From contig JBKEBP010000118.1 of the NCBI GenBank assembly GCA_047973235.1, positions 1 through 64,000 of the forward strand: a stretch of 64,000 bases of DNA, in the 5' to 3' direction. The notes below the pieces were generated by a model. It was not told where the DNA came from. It did no database searches and saw only the letters and a list, made by a program, of their open reading frames with translations. Within the stretch, counting starts at the first letter, position 1. Each line of letters begins with the position of its first letter. This stretch comes from Aequitasia sp047973235. Lineage in GTDB: Bacteria; Bacillota; Clostridia; Lachnospirales; Lachnospiraceae. The position numbers and the translations under genes were made by a program. Shown here piece after piece: positions 35,752 through 45,110 of the stretch.

Positions 35752-37060
35752 GAATAAGAAAATGATTTCCGGTATTATAGCTACAGTTTTATTCGTGACA
35801 ATATTATCAGGAATAGCAATAAATAAAAAAAGCGAACCAACTGTTCTAACGTTTGGAATATTTGCACAAAGTAACTGGGGAGTAGCAAATGCATCTGTCT
35901 ATAGGATTTATGATCAGGCTATTGACAAATTTGAAAAAGAGCACCCGGGAGTTAAGATAAAATATGAAAGTGGAATCAGAAAGGACGATTATTCTGAGTG
36001 GCTTTCAGGAAAAGCATTGACCGGAGATGAACCGGATGTATTTATGATATTGTCCGAAGACTTTTATAAGTATGCTCAATTAGGACTATTAGATGGATTA
36101 GATAATGTAATAGCAAACGATTCTAACTTTAATCCGAATTCTTTTTATGGTGAAACAATACAAATGGGAGTGTATAAAGATAGTCAATATGCATTACCGT
36201 TTGAGACGGTGCCGAAGCTTATGTTTGTTAATAAATCGCTGCTGGAAAAAGAGGGAATAGATGTACCGAGCAAAAACTGGACATGGGAAGACCTAAAAGA
36301 AATTGCCACTAAAGTAACTAAGGATACAAATGGAGATGGTGTAATTGACCAATTCGGCACATGTAATTATACTTGGCAGGAGGCATTGTACTCTGATAAT
36401 GCTACAATTTTCGATGATGATGGAAGAAGTGCATCACTATCTGATAGAAAGTCCACAGAAGCTATTAAGTTCGCTAAGGATATATCCGATTTGAATCAAG
36501 GAATAGAGGTTACGGCAGATGATTTTAACGCCGGAAATGTTGCCTTCATGCCTTTGATGTTTTCAGAATACAGAACTTATAAAACATATCCATATAAAAT
36601 AAAAAAATATACTGATTTTCGCTGGGATTGTACTACAATGCCGGCAGGACCAAACGGAGGAAATATATCAGAGGTAGATGCACTGTTAATGGGAATTTCA
36701 AGTAAAACTACGAACAAAGAATTATCATGGGAGTTTTTAAAACTCCTTACCCAAGATGAGGAGATTCAACGACTGAATTTGGAATACTCACAAGCAGCTT
36801 CAGTTTTAAAGTCCGTGACAGGAAGTCAATATGCTGAGGATACTATAAGGGAAAACATGGATGCATCTGATAAGGTTATAGAGTATAGACTCCTTGATGA
36901 TGTTATGGAAAATGGTAAATCAAGCTCGAAATTTCCAAAGTATGAAGACGCACTGGAAATCGCTGATAATCGAATAAACCAAACATATAAAGAAGAAAAA
37001 AATATTAAAAGCTCAATGAAGATTCTGGAATTGGATTTAATAAAATATCTGAATAACTGA
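35744..37060 (+). CDS. Family 1 extracellular solute-binding protein, membrane-anchored
   Basis: Protein of 438 residues with the SBP_bac_1 fold (ALPFETVPKLMFVNKSLLEKEGI, WTWEDLKEIATKVT, EFLKLLTQDEEIQ-like hinge segments). The N-terminal helix (ISGIIATVLFVTILSGIAI) has no cysteine, so it is anchored rather than lipidated. Family 1 proteins normally serve MalFG-type importers, but no such permeases are here; the neighbouring importer is ribose-type. Its coupling to the two-component genes suggests a second ligand-sensing arm. A terminator follows. Confidence 0.85.
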   Translation: MHRNKKMISGIIATVLFVTILSGIAINKKSEPTVLTFGIFAQSNWGVANASVYRIYDQAIDKFEKEHPGVKIKYESGIRKDDYSEWLSGKALTGDEPDVFMILSEDFYKYAQLGLLDGLDNVIANDSNFNPNSFYGETIQMGVYKDSQYALPFETVPKLMFVNKSLLEKEGIDVPSKNWTWEDLKEIATKVTKDTNGDGVIDQFGTCNYTWQEALYSDNATIFDDDGRSASLSDRKSTEAIKFAKDISDLNQGIEVTADDFNAGNVAFMPLMFSEYRTYKTYPYKIKKYTDFRWDCTTMPAGPNGGNISEVDALLMGISSKTTNKELSWEFLKLLTQDEEIQRLNLEYSQAASVLKSVTGSQYAEDTIRENMDASDKVIEYRLLDDVMENGKSSSKFPKYEDALEIADNRINQTYKEEKNIKSSMKILELDLIKYLNN

Positions 37061-37064
37061 TAGT

Positions 37065-37108
37065 GTTACAATTGTCATTTGATTTGATGACAATTGTAAC
37101 GCTTTTTT
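37065..37108 (+). terminator. Terminator after the sensor operon
   Basis: GTTACAATTGTCA and TGACAATTGTAAC form a perfect 13-base stem around a ten-base loop, followed by GCTTTTTTA. The ABC importer is therefore a separate transcript. Confidence 0.88.
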
Positions 37109-37190
37109 AGTTACAAAGTATAGGTGTTGTTTTAAACATTTGGAGTTATTATCCCTATAACAAAATAAATCCGTAGGAGGAAAACAAAAG

Positions 37191-38189
37191 ATGAAGAAAA
37201 AACTATTAGGACTTCTTCTATGCGTATGCATGGTTGGCTCACTAGTTGTGGGCTGCAGCACAGGAGACAAGAAGGCTGAAAGCAAAGACACTAAGGAAAG
37301 CAGCAGTGAAGCTAAAGGTGACAAAAAAGAAGGTGGCTACAAATTTGGATATACGTGTATGGATGGAACCAACCCATTCTTTGTAACTTTAGAGGATACC
37401 ATTAGAAAAGAAGTTGAGAAAAATGGTGATACACTTGTTTCAGTAGACCCGGCAAATGATGTTTCACTTCAAATTCAACAGATTGAAGATCTGATTTCAC
37501 AAGGTATAGATGCAATGTTCTTAAACCCGGCAGAAGCAGAGGGTATATTACCTGCACTAGATGCATTGAAAGAAGCCAATATTCCAATTATTAACTTTGA
37601 TACAGAAGTAGCTGATATGAGTTATGTTGATAGTTATGTAGGATCAGATAATTACAATGCAGGTAAAGTTTGTGGTGAAGATTTAGTTGAAAAAGCTCCG
37701 GATGGAGGAAATATAATTGTATTAGATTCACCGACAATGAACTCTGTAGTAGACAGAACTAAAGGTTTCTTGGATGCTATTGATGGTAAGGGATTTAAAG
37801 TAGTTGCTCAGCAGGATGCTAAAGGAAACTTAGAGACTTCAATGGGAATCACAGAGGATTTACTTCAGGGAAACAGTGATGTTGTTGCTATATTTGGCGG
37901 AATTGAGCCAACAGCATTAGGAGCATTGGCAGCAGCCAATGCAGCAGGATTAACGGCTTGTATGATATACGGAGTTGATGGCTCACCGGATATTAAAGCT
38001 GAGTTAGCATCAGGAGATTCATTGATTGAAGGTACCGGAGCACAATCACCGGTAAATATTGCAAAAAAATCAGTTGAGGTTATGTATCAGTTACTTAAAG
38101 GCGAAAAAGTTGATGACAGATATCCGGTCGAAACTTTCTTAGTAACATCAGATAACGTTTCTGACTTTGGCACAGATGGATGGCAATAA
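37191..38189 (+). CDS. Ribose/galactose-type ABC importer lipoprotein
   Basis: Substrate-binding protein of 332 residues. The signal peptide LGLLLCVCMVGSLVVGC ends in a lipobox VVGC, then comes a Lys/Ser-rich linker and a type 1 periplasmic-binding fold with DNYNAG and YGVDGSPD. It is the transport partner of the ATPase and permease downstream, and the paralogue of the anchored protein at 32796. The start follows TAGGAGG. A partial hairpin after the gene probably lowers expression of the downstream transporter genes relative to this protein. Confidence 0.93.
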   Translation: MKKKLLGLLLCVCMVGSLVVGCSTGDKKAESKDTKESSSEAKGDKKEGGYKFGYTCMDGTNPFFVTLEDTIRKEVEKNGDTLVSVDPANDVSLQIQQIEDLISQGIDAMFLNPAEAEGILPALDALKEANIPIINFDTEVADMSYVDSYVGSDNYNAGKVCGEDLVEKAPDGGNIIVLDSPTMNSVVDRTKGFLDAIDGKGFKVVAQQDAKGNLETSMGITEDLLQGNSDVVAIFGGIEPTALGALAAANAAGLTACMIYGVDGSPDIKAELASGDSLIEGTGAQSPVNIAKKSVEVMYQLLKGEKVDDRYPVETFLVTSDNVSDFGTDGWQ

Positions 38190-38208
38190 AGTAAGTTAGA
38201 GAGTTTTA

Positions 38209-38245
38209 TGGGTGCTTTATTCGATGAATAGAGCACCCAATTTTA
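38209..38245 (+). terminator. Intra-operon attenuator hairpin
   Basis: TGGGTGCT and AGCACCCA, with an inner ATTC/GAAT pair, form a hairpin followed by a weak AATTTTAT tract. It sits between the binding-protein gene and the ATPase, a common place for a leaky terminator that favours the binding protein. Confidence 0.7.
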
Positions 38246-38264
38246 TAAATCAGGAGGTTGCACA

Positions 38265-39749
38265 TTGAATAATAATAGCTTGCTAGAAATGAAAAATATT
38301 CATAAGCGTTTTCCGGGTGTATATGCTCTGAAAAATATTGATTTTGAACTGGAAAGAGGAGAAGTGCATGCGCTTTTAGGTGAAAATGGGGCAGGAAAGT
38401 CTACATTAATAAAAGTGCTTGGCGGAATATACATTGCTGATGAAGGCGAAATATATATAGATGGACAAAAAGTATTGATTGAGGATGTACGTACAGCTCA
38501 AAAAAACGGAGTTGCAATAATTCATCAGGAACTGGTTCTTGTTCCATATATGACAGTGGCAGAAAACATATTTCTGGGAAGAGAATCCGGAGGTTCTTTA
38601 TTTGTAAATAAGAGACAAATGAATGTTGCTGCTCAAAAGTTATTAGATGAGCATGAAATGGACATTAGAGCGACAACGCTTATCAAGGACTTAACAATTG
38701 CTCAACAACAGATGGTTGAGATAGTTAAAGCAATTTCTTACAATTCAAAAATATTGGTAATGGATGAACCTACATCTTCATTATCAGATAAGGAAGTGAC
38801 ATTTTTATTTAAGACTATGAAAAGGTTATTAAGTGATGGTGTGGGGATTATATATATATCCCATAAAATGAGTGAATTGGAAGAGATATGCGATAGAGTA
38901 ACTGTTATGCGTGATGGTGAAAATGTAGGGACGAAAGTAGTAAAAGAGACCAATAAAGATGAGCTGATCAAGATGATGGTCGGAAGGTCATTGACTAGCT
39001 ACTATACAAGGGATTTTAATAAACAGGGAGATATTTTACTAAAATGTGAAAATATCACGGATGGAAAACTGGTAAAAGGCGTAAACTTTGAAGTCCATAA
39101 AGGTGAGATTGTCGGATTTTCAGGATTGGTCGGAGCCGGACGTAGTGAGGTAATGAAGACTATTTTTGGACTAATGAAAAAGGGCAGCGGAGATATATAT
39201 ATAGATGGTAATAAGGTGAGTATTAAATCACCGGTAGATGCGATTAAGCATGGCCTTGCTTTGGTGCCCGAGGATAGAAAATCTGAAGGATTATATAAAG
39301 TACAAAGCGTAAGATATAACTCTACAATTGAAGTACTGGATCAATTCATAAAAGGAATTTTTGTAAATAGTAAGAAGGAACGAGAAATTACACAAGACTA
39401 TATTGATAAGATGTCTACAAAGACACCATCCCAAGAACAGGTAATGGGAAATCTATCCGGTGGAAATCAGCAAAAAGTTTTGATAGGTAGATGGTTAGCT
39501 ACTAACCCTAAACTTCTAATACTTGATGAACCGACAAGGGGAGTTGATGTTGGAGCAAAATCAGAAATATACATAATAATGAATGAATTGGTAAAGCATG
39601 GGGTTTCAATTATTATGGTATCTTCAGAGTTACCGGAGATATTGGGTATGAGTGACAGAATTTATGTGATGGCTCATGGAAAAATAAAGGGTGTGTTAAA
39701 CCATGATGAAGCAACGCAAGAAAACATAATGAAATTTGCAGCAGAATAG
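38265..39749 (+). CDS. Sugar ABC importer, tandem ATP-binding protein (RbsA/MglA-like)
   Basis: ATPase of 494 residues with two nucleotide-binding domains. The first is canonical: Walker A GENGAGKST and Walker B ILVMDEPTSSLS. The second has the degenerate Walker A GLVGAGRSE, signature LSGGNQQK and LLILDEPTRGVDVGAK, as in RbsA and MglA. It begins at a TTG (38265) with AGGAGG seven bases upstream. With the lipoprotein and the permease at 39759 it makes a complete importer. Confidence 0.94.
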   Translation: MNNNSLLEMKNIHKRFPGVYALKNIDFELERGEVHALLGENGAGKSTLIKVLGGIYIADEGEIYIDGQKVLIEDVRTAQKNGVAIIHQELVLVPYMTVAENIFLGRESGGSLFVNKRQMNVAAQKLLDEHEMDIRATTLIKDLTIAQQQMVEIVKAISYNSKILVMDEPTSSLSDKEVTFLFKTMKRLLSDGVGIIYISHKMSELEEICDRVTVMRDGENVGTKVVKETNKDELIKMMVGRSLTSYYTRDFNKQGDILLKCENITDGKLVKGVNFEVHKGEIVGFSGLVGAGRSEVMKTIFGLMKKGSGDIYIDGNKVSIKSPVDAIKHGLALVPEDRKSEGLYKVQSVRYNSTIEVLDQFIKGIFVNSKKEREITQDYIDKMSTKTPSQEQVMGNLSGGNQQKVLIGRWLATNPKLLILDEPTRGVDVGAKSEIYIIMNELVKHGVSIIMVSSELPEILGMSDRIYVMAHGKIKGVLNHDEATQENIMKFAAE

Positions 39750-39758
39750 GAGAATAAA

Positions 39759-40751
39759 ATGTCGGAAAAGAAGAAAAAAGCAACTTCATCAGGAGGATAT
39801 GGTGAAGTAATAAAGGTTTATTTTAAAGAAAATATGGGAATTTTGATTGCTTTCGCAGTTCTGTGTCTTTTTCTATCGTTCTATCCAGCGACAAGCGATT
39901 CATTTTTTACAAGGCAGAATGTATTTAATATTTTGCGACAAATATCAACGAACTTGTTTTTAGCTTGTGGTATGACAATGGTCATCATTCTAGGTGGAAT
40001 CGATTTATCTGTAGGTTCAATTATTGCACTATCAGGCTGTGTTGCAGCAGGTTGTGTTGCAAGATATAGCTTGCCATTGCCGGCTGCTTTAATAGCAGGA
40101 CTTTTAATCGGTTTACTCGTAGGAGTTTTTAATGGTATTATAATTGCCAAAACAACAATCCCCTCATTTATAGTCACCTTGGCGACAATGAATATAGCTA
40201 AAGGATTAGCATATGTATACACAGGAGGTTCTCCGGTACGTGTTGTAACTAAAGAGTGGCAATTTGTCGGAGCAGGATATGTAGGTATTTTCCCAACACC
40301 GGTAATAATTCTTATTGTTGTATTAATAATTACAGGAATAATAATGAACAAAACAAAATTGGGACGCCATATTTATGCAGTAGGTGGAAATATGCAAGCG
40401 GCCGAGTTTTCAGGTATTAAAGTGGCCAGAGTCAAGTTCTTAGTACATGCGTTTTCAGGACTTATGGCAGGACTTGCAGGTATAGTACTAGCGTCACGTA
40501 TGTATTCCGGACAACCAACCGCAGGTGAAGGATCTGAAATGGATGCCATCGCAGCAGTTGTAGTTGGTGGTACTTCTATGGCAGGTGGTAGTGGTAAAAT
40601 TGGTGGTACTATTATTGGTGGATTAATCATAGGAGTCTTAAACAATGGTTTGAATTTACTTAATGTAAACTCATTTTGGCAGTATGTTGTCAAGGGAGTT
40701 GTTATCTTATTAGCAGTATTCATTGACTACTTTAGAAACAAGAAAAAGTAA
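39759..40751 (+). CDS. Sugar ABC importer permease (RbsC-like)
   Basis: Integral membrane protein of 330 residues with about eight to ten segments. The family motif LGGIDLSVGSIIALSG is present near residue 80, and the coupling region GRHIYAVGGNMQAAEFSGI follows. The AIAAVVVGGTSMAGGSGKIGGTIIG segment near the end is typical of the RbsC/XylH group. It follows the ATPase by nine bases behind TAGGAG. Confidence 0.93.
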   Translation: MSEKKKKATSSGGYGEVIKVYFKENMGILIAFAVLCLFLSFYPATSDSFFTRQNVFNILRQISTNLFLACGMTMVIILGGIDLSVGSIIALSGCVAAGCVARYSLPLPAALIAGLLIGLLVGVFNGIIIAKTTIPSFIVTLATMNIAKGLAYVYTGGSPVRVVTKEWQFVGAGYVGIFPTPVIILIVVLIITGIIMNKTKLGRHIYAVGGNMQAAEFSGIKVARVKFLVHAFSGLMAGLAGIVLASRMYSGQPTAGEGSEMDAIAAVVVGGTSMAGGSGKIGGTIIGGLIIGVLNNGLNLLNVNSFWQYVVKGVVILLAVFIDYFRNKKK

Positions 40752-40773
40752 TAGACATTAGGAGGAAATAAAT

Positions 40774-41664
40774 ATGTTAGTTTCATTAAAACCTTTAATG
40801 GAAGATGCAGTAAAAAAAGGATATGCAGTGGGTGCATTTAATTGCCCGAATCTCGAATCTGTCATGGCTATAATAAATGCTGCCGAGAAGGCTAAAATGC
40901 CTGTAATATTAAATTATGCAGAAGTCCATGGAAATTTAATATCTATGGAGGATATAGCACCTATTATGCTGTAGTTTGCCAAGAAAGCGAGTGTACCTGT
41001 ATGTGTACATTTAGACCACGGACAGTCTATAGAAAGCTGTATAAAAGCAATAAGATTAGGGTTTAGCTCGGTTATGATAGATTCTTCCTCGTCAAGTTAT
41101 GCAGAAAATGTTAAAATAACTAAAGAAGTTGTTCGATTGGCTCATAGCATCGATGTGACAGTAGAAGCGGAATTGGGGCATATATTTGCTTCTGAGGCCG
41201 GTCTTGTAGAGGGAGGAGTTAAAGTCGAAACAGCGGAATCTTTTAATGATTTGGATGACGTATATACTAATCCTGATACGGCTAAGGATTTTGTTGATAA
41301 AACAGGGGTTGATGTTCTTGCAATTGCATTTGGTACAGCACATGGAATCTATACTAAAAAACCGGTCCTTGATTTAGACAGGATAAGCAAGATTAAAGAA
41401 AAAATAGATATTCCTTTCGTTATGCATGGAGGTTCAGGACTTAGTAAGGATGAATTTCAAACTGCAATTAAAAATGGAATTAGGAAAATCAATTATTATA
41501 CATATATGACCCTTGCAGGTGGCGATGCTATTAAAAACGAGATAGAGAGTAAGATAAAAGATGAAGGCAATAGGATATTCTTCCATGATATACCTGTAAT
41601 AGCTACAAAGGCAATGGAAAAAAATGTAACTGAGGCTATAGAAATATTTTCACTTAGAAAGTAG
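40774..41664 (+). pseudogene. Class II aldolase gene interrupted by an amber codon
   Basis: A zinc-dependent ketose-bisphosphate aldolase frame (FbaA/GatY type) of about 296 codons. It reads normally to ...DIAPIML, meets TAG at 40972-40974, and continues in the same frame FAKKASVPVCVHLDHGQS to the end. All zinc and catalytic elements are intact downstream: HLDHG, VEAELG, GTAHG and MHGGSG. The fault is thus a single base change, probably from GAG, CAG or AAG. The ribosome site AGGAGG and flanking operon are intact. Either the enzyme is lost, the codon is suppressed, or this is a sequence error. Confidence 0.85.
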
Positions 41665-41672
41665 GTATTAGT

Positions 41673-42347
41673 ATGAAAAGATCTGAAATTAATCATGCAC
41701 TAAAAAGAATGCAAAAAATGATCGATGAACAAAAGATTTCACTACCCCCTTTTTGTAATTGGACCCCTAAAGAGTGGGAAGATAAAGGCAGTGAATATGA
41801 TGAAATAAGAGACAACATGCTAGGTTGGGATATTACGGATTTCGGATTGGGCGACTTTAAGCAAAAGGGATTTTCACTTATAACGTTAAGAAATGGAAAT
41901 GTCTCAAATGATAAATATAAAAAGCCATATGCTGAGAAGTTGTTATATCTGGAAGAGGGACAAACAGCAGAGATGCATTATCACAAATATAAAATGGAGG
42001 ATATCATAAATCGCGGCGGAGGAAATGTAATTATTACTGTTTATAATTCTACTAAAGACGGAATATTCGATAACACAGATGTCACAGTATATAGTGATGG
42101 CAGACGTTTTGTGGTAAAAGCCGGAACAAAGGTGACTTTGAAACCGGGTGAAAGCATAACGGTTACACGAGGATTGTACCATGATTTTGCAGTAGAGAGT
42201 GGACATGGTCCGGTACTTTTGGGCGAAGTATCCATGACAAATGATGATACAACGGATAACTATTTTTATAATCCTAAAGTTGGAAGATTTCCTCAAATTG
42301 AAGAAGATGAAGAGCCTTATCGCTTATTATGCAACGAATATCACTAG
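41673..42347 (+). CDS. D-lyxose ketol-isomerase-like protein
   Basis: Cupin-fold sugar isomerase of 224 residues. The opening MKRSEINHALKRMQKMI and WDITDFGLGDF are characteristic of the D-lyxose isomerase family. EMHYHKYKMEDIINRGGG supplies the metal-binding His/Glu set and GLYHDFAVE the last His. Characterised members interconvert D-lyxose with D-xylulose and D-mannose with D-fructose. It sits between the aldolase and a PfkB kinase, so its ketose product is probably phosphorylated and cleaved. The ribosome site is weak. Confidence 0.88.
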   Translation: MKRSEINHALKRMQKMIDEQKISLPPFCNWTPKEWEDKGSEYDEIRDNMLGWDITDFGLGDFKQKGFSLITLRNGNVSNDKYKKPYAEKLLYLEEGQTAEMHYHKYKMEDIINRGGGNVIITVYNSTKDGIFDNTDVTVYSDGRRFVVKAGTKVTLKPGESITVTRGLYHDFAVESGHGPVLLGEVSMTNDDTTDNYFYNPKVGRFPQIEEDEEPYRLLCNEYH

Positions 42348-42365
42348 TAGAAGGAGAAATTGTAT

Positions 42366-43340
42366 ATGTATAGTAAAGGAATTAGCCTTGCAGGAAATTT
42401 AATTGCAGACATAGGGTATACAATTGATGCATATCCGGATAAAGGCAATTTGGCACATATATCAAATCCTATTAATCATACCGGAGGAATGTGCAACATT
42501 CTTATTGATTTAGCGAGACTTGATGATATTATTCCACTTATGGTGAGTGGACGTATAGGCGATGATGAAAACGGTGAATTCATTCTTAATTCTCTAAAAA
42601 AATATGGTAACATCAATGGCGAAAATATTCACAAAAATGGTCGAACTGCGATTACATATGTGATGAATGAATCAGGCGATAAAGAAAGAACATTTTTCTA
42701 CGACCCCGGTAATAGTACTCAGTTTTGTATTGATGATATCGACTTTGAGAAAATCAAATCAGATATTTTTATATTAGAGTATTTATTAACACTAGGTACT
42801 CTTGATGAACCGGATGATGTTTTTGGAACAAAGGCAGGAGAGGTGCTGGCTAGGGCGAAGGAATGTGGAATGAAAACGGTAATTGATATGGTTTCAGAAG
42901 ACAGTAGTCGTTATGAAACGGTAGTCAGACCAACATTAAAATATGTGGATTATTACATTTCAAATGAAGTTGAAGCAAGTGGTGTTGTAGGAGAAAAGCT
43001 ATTTGATGAACATGGTGTTGATGAAAACAAGATAGAAAATGCACTTCATACAATAAAGAACTATGGTGTAAATGACTGGATAATAATTCACTCACCTAAG
43101 TGTGGATATGGACTGGATTGTCGTAGCAATAAGTATTATAGAGTGCCAAGTATGAAACTTCCAAAGGGATATATCAAGGGCAAAACCGGAGCAGGTGATG
43201 CTTTTTGTGCAGGAATTGTGTATGCAGCATATCGTGGAATGAACATAGGAAAAGCGCTTAAACTTGGAGCTAAATGCGCGGCTCAATCCTTGTCTGAAGA
43301 GGATAGCAATTCAGGAATTAGAAACTATGCAGATGAATAA
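42366..43340 (+). CDS. PfkB-family carbohydrate kinase
   Basis: Sugar kinase of 324 residues in the ribokinase/fructokinase fold. HTGGMCNILIDLARL is the N-terminal GG motif, GRIGDDENGEFI the second loop, and GKTGAGDAFCAGIVYA the C-terminal signature with the catalytic Asp. The ATG at 42366 has AAGGAG nine bases upstream; a TTG at 42360 is too close. It is last in the sugar operon and probably phosphorylates the ketose made by the isomerase. Whether it acts on C1 or another position cannot be told. Confidence 0.9.
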   Translation: MYSKGISLAGNLIADIGYTIDAYPDKGNLAHISNPINHTGGMCNILIDLARLDDIIPLMVSGRIGDDENGEFILNSLKKYGNINGENIHKNGRTAITYVMNESGDKERTFFYDPGNSTQFCIDDIDFEKIKSDIFILEYLLTLGTLDEPDDVFGTKAGEVLARAKECGMKTVIDMVSEDSSRYETVVRPTLKYVDYYISNEVEASGVVGEKLFDEHGVDENKIENALHTIKNYGVNDWIIIHSPKCGYGLDCRSNKYYRVPSMKLPKGYIKGKTGAGDAFCAGIVYAAYRGMNIGKALKLGAKCAAQSLSEEDSNSGIRNYADE

Positions 43341-43348
43341 GAAAAACA

Positions 43349-43400
43349 AAGGCTGTTCACCCATTAGTAAAAACAATTACTAGTGAATGACAGCCTTCTA
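43349..43400. terminator. Bidirectional terminator at the end of the sugar locus
   Basis: AAGGCTG (43349) pairs with CAGCCTT (43391-43397), with an inner AGTAA/TTACT stem. Genes converge here and short A and T runs flank the stem. Confidence 0.7.
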
Positions 43401-43407
43401 TGATTAC

Positions 43408-44520
43408 TCAGCTTATATATGTAGTCGTAATATTATAGCTTTGATAATCCGTAACACCCTTTCCGGTGTTTGGATGTGATATTGAATGTATCAGATCAGC
43501 AGCAAACAAAAGTAATAGGATTGCGGCTATAACCCAAGCAATACGTGTCGGAATCTTACTTAGTAAATTATCTATAAGTGGAGCGACGATATATATGATT
43601 GCATAGCACCCCAGAGCAAAGAAAAGAAGCCCTTCAAGACATACGCGACCATTAATGTTTAATAGATATCCGGAATAATCCCACCACTTCATTCCATGTG
43701 TTGCTTCAAGATACCAAGATGAAATATACTCAACAATGCCACAAACCAACATGGATAGTATGAAAGTTAGCGCTCGCTTTTCTCTGAAAGGTTTTAACAG
43801 TATCAATACGAATACACTACCTGCACCATAAATTGGCAGCCACGGGCCAAAGAGCACACCACTATTAACGAAAGTACCATCAGAAATCAAATGAATGCTA
43901 ACTTCCCATAACCAACCCACAAAAGCAAAAGTAAAGAATATGAGAATAAGATGTTGAATTGAGTAGTTTTTTCTAAAATCAACACTTAGCCACTTCCTTG
44001 AAGGAGCTGCCTGTATACTGAATTTCTCGTTGGGATAAACATCAGTTACAGCTTCATCTATATCAAGAGAATTGTCATTCAAATATTCGATAAGAGGCAT
44101 ATTGTTTTCTTTAGCTTTTTTTCTTAAAAGCATATACACTTCTGAATATGTAGCGGTTTGATATGGATTGAGGTAAAATACACTTACAAGACCAAAGGTA
44201 AGGCCACTTAGAATATTCCAACCTATAAATGATAATTCCAATACAAAAGTTTTCCATTTATAACCATTCATCATCTGTCTGGAAAGTTTTATAGCAGTTT
44301 TACCATCAATCTCAGGATTCTCTGCGATAATGAAAGGAACCATTTTGTAGGAGTAACGCTTAATAAAGAAACCAACAATAGTTAATGTCCATAAGAACTC
44401 ATAGATTACAGTGCGAAGCATTACAAATCCGATTTTCAGAGTACGTTTAAGCCGGAAACCAAAGAGAACTTTTTCTGATTTAGTATCATAATATCGCCTA
44501 GCTTCCAAGAAGACTCTCAT
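43408..44520 (-). pseudogene. DUF975/CmpB membrane protein, C-terminal part of a frameshifted gene
   Basis: 370-residue frame. Residues 1-140 are the second half of a DUF975 domain (FGFRLKRTLKIGFVMLRTVIYEFLW, SYKMVPFIIAENPEI, KLSRQMMNGYKW). After a linker a five- to six-segment CmpB-like putative ABC permease domain begins (FFTFAFVGWLWEVSIHL, NSGVLFGPWLPIYGAGSV, WDYSGYLLNINGRVCLEG). The ATG at 44520 lacks a proper ribosome site. The frame continues upstream past the ATG (GKVLYVGG) to a six-T run, where it joins the N-terminal piece once one T is removed. Confidence 0.8.
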
Positions 44521-44539
44521 ACCACCAACGTATAAGACT

Positions 44540-44998
44540 TTACCTAAAAAATATAGTCACTAACAACTGTAATAAACCTGCTAATAGTATAATTATTCCG
44601 GAGCTAACTTTATCTTTAAATATTATATGATTAACTGAGTTGATTAAATTAGATGCTACATCACCACTTCCGGTAAGTGAGTTGAATGCTTTTGCTAAAA
44701 TACCACGGGTAGGATGATAGGATTCGGCTTTTTCTTCAACACTTTCTTCGGCATTATCTATACCATTTAGTCCATTAATAAGATCATCAACTACCTTAGA
44801 ATCCGCTGAAGAAGACATTGAATTTAATATTGTACTTCCGGCAGCACCTGCATCCAAAGAACTAAGCAGCTGTTCCTTAGTACCTTCAAACGTTCCTGAT
44901 ATAAACATCAAAATAATACAAACTAATACTAAAACACTATAATTTTCTTTTACCGTTACTTTTGCATGATTTTTAAAATATTTTCGGTTCCACCCCAT
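44540..44998 (-). pseudogene. DUF975 membrane protein, N-terminal part of a frameshifted gene
   Basis: 152-residue frame starting MGWNRKYFKNHAKVTVKENY, the usual DUF975 opening. A hydrophobic helix (SVLVLVCIILMFISG), a polar Ser/Glu-rich loop and a second helix (GIIILLAGLLQLLVTIFF) follow, then a TAA at 44540. The stop results from six T (minus strand, 44551-44546) where five would continue ...VTIFLGKVLYVGG into the downstream frame. Corrected, the two pieces make one protein of about 529 residues. Real mutation and homopolymer error are both possible. Confidence 0.78.
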
Positions 44999-45074
44999 AA
45001 GTAACTCTCCTTTTGTCGCTTAATAGCTATCGATATTAAATATATCAATTGTAGTCATTTATGTCAAATAACAC

Positions 45075-45103
45075 TTGCATTTGTATTTTACTTATGATAG
45101 TAT
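45075..45103 (+). promoter_or_regulatory. Promoter of the T-box/aspS/gat operon
   Basis: TTGCAT (45075-45080), a 17-base spacer, and TAGTAT (45098-45103). It places the transcript start near 45110, just before the T-box stem I. Confidence 0.55.
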
Positions 45104-45110
45104 ACGTAAA

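Noticed and set aside
40972..40974. TAG read as pyrrolysine in the aldolase
   Set aside because: Class II aldolases have no known pyrrolysine, the position is not catalytic, and no pyl genes are visible here. A point mutation or error is simpler.
44540..44557. Programmed ribosomal frameshift in the DUF975 gene
   Set aside because: The required shift is +1 on a T run without a slow or stop codon arranged for it; -1 slippage gives TAG at once. A one-base insertion explains the data.
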